A stretch of DNA of 64,000 bases from Trichomonas vaginalis G3 (Eukaryota > Parabasalia > Trichomonadida > Trichomonadidae), in the NCBI RefSeq assembly GCF_026262505.1, contig NC_067203.1, positions 1,240,001 through 1,304,000 on the forward strand, in the 5' to 3' direction. The first letter of the stretch is position 1. Each line of letters starts with the position of its first letter. This document shows positions 63,333 to 64,000 of the stretch, piece after piece. Under the pieces are notes generated by a model. That model searched no databases. It saw only the letters and a list, made by a program, of their open reading frames with translations, and was not told the origin of the DNA. The position numbers and the translations under genes are program-made.

Positions 63333-64000
63333 TCAGCACATAATTGTACTACGCGTAGTTTCATCGATTTGCTCTGTAAAATAAGGATGGTTCAAGCAAT
63401 CTTCAAGAGAAAATCTTTTTTCTACATCTCGCTCAATCATATTTTTGATGAGGTCGATCAACAACGGATTTGATGATGCCCAAGCTTTTTCACTAAATAG
63501 CTGATGCATTCGGATTTGGGAAGCAGTTTGTATTTGCGAAAAACAAACATAAAACGCCAAACCAAGCGAGTATATATCGGATTTAAATGTAAGGTCTTGC
63601 TCTGGAGGCTTATATGCTGGAGTTGTTAAAGTATTATCGAATGGTTGTCCTTCATAATGAGAAATGCCAAAATCTATGATATGAGGTGTTTCCTCATTAT
63701 TTTCTGTAGATACAATTATGTTTTCCGGTCGGATATCACCATGAATTATTTTCATATTATGGATATATTTAAGACCAACAAGTATTTTATAGAATAATGT
63801 CGCTAATCTTTGTGGTGTAAATCCATCAATGCTCTGAACATAATGCAAAGCTAATGATTGATAAAACGGACATAACATAACAAACTCAGTATCTGTTTCT
63901 AGCATATTGTTGAATTCTAAGATATATTTATGGTGCATTTTCTTGACAATTTCGATTTCAGTCAATGCGTGCTCATCTTTCTTTTGCAAAAATTTTGCAA
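63333..64000 (-). CDS. Protein kinase, partial (cut by window edge)
   Basis: At least 220 residues; the N-terminus lies beyond 64000. The first visible residues AKFLQKKDE probably include the subdomain II lysine. Then an alpha-C type EIEIVKKMHHKYIL, catalytic loop IIHGDIRPENIIV (Asp and Asn present, HGD in place of HRD), IIDFG, PAYKPPEQ activation-segment end, SDIYSLGLAFYVCFS and RFSLEDCLNHPYF. A Ser/Thr kinase of the large T. vaginalis kinome, probably active since Lys, Asp, Asn and DFG are present. The subfamily is not assigned. Confidence 0.9.
   Translation of the reverse strand, partial: AKFLQKKDEHALTEIEIVKKMHHKYILEFNNMLETDTEFVMLCPFYQSLALHYVQSIDGFTPQRLATLFYKILVGLKYIHNMKIIHGDIRPENIIVSTENNEETPHIIDFGISHYEGQPFDNTLTTPAYKPPEQDLTFKSDIYSLGLAFYVCFSQIQTASQIRMHQLFSEKAWASSNPLLIDLIKNMIERDVEKRFSLEDCLNHPYFTEQIDETTRSTIMC

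Noticed and set aside
63099-63473. 124-aa plus-strand frame
   Set aside because: It lies antisense to the kinase in its second half, has AT-driven composition and no motif.

Overview
The window is almost certainly nuclear DNA of the parabasalid Trichomonas vaginalis or a very close relative. The DNA is AT-rich and the host genes have no introns. Some host genes end in TAAA, where the stop codon merges with the known T. vaginalis poly(A) signal. About nine tenths of the window consists of Maverick/Polinton giant transposons, which are known to make up a large part of that genome. The species call is inference; the Maverick content is read directly from gene families and terminal repeats.

Layout. 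Element A (1 to 33500; its left half lies outside the window) carries KilA-N genes, a packaging ATPase, an SF3 helicase, capsid-type genes and a 1131-residue glutamine/proline-rich protein. A second Maverick of a different family, element B (6898-28496), sits inside A's major capsid gene. B has about 690-bp terminal inverted repeats, each holding one copy of the same 108-aa gene, and TTCTT is duplicated at the junctions. After a 356-bp spacer comes element C (33857-57773), a full-length relative of A in the same orientation. C's right half repeats A gene for gene at roughly 95% or better by eye, and its left half shows what A's missing half probably held: an adenine methyltransferase, amphipathic virion-type peptides, a phage-tail-like fibre, an integrase and a B-family-like polymerase. 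As fossils, B shows about fifteen breaks, C about two dozen (mostly in its right half), and the visible part of A one or two besides the B insertion. The near-identical TIRs and A/C copies indicate recent activity.

How the parts fit. A/C and B share a core: ATPase, major capsid, penton-like protein, two YP-x-x-W family paralogs, fibre, integrase, pVI-like peptide, and unknown genes such as 5551/10507 and 2547/17882. They differ in replication genes: B has a protein-primed PolB, while A/C has an SF3 helicase and C a different B-family-like polymerase. Layered on this is an apparent cassette system. KilA-N genes and a 305-321-aa gene of unknown function occur in both families behind one shared leader, flanked by GGTGA/TCACC palindromes. 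The KilA-N genes carry different GC-rich palindromes at one variable site, and those palindromes with flanking gene sequence are amplified into arrays nearby in C. Element B also carries about eight tandem double-hairpin modules, five of them inside reading frames.

From 57774 on there is ordinary host DNA: a repeat-rich 1.3 kb with a perfect T-shaped inverted-repeat structure, then compact genes for 40S ribosomal protein SA (uS2), an IFT22/RABL5-like GTPase, a RING-H2 protein, a small basic protein, a FAM177 protein, and a protein kinase cut by the window edge.
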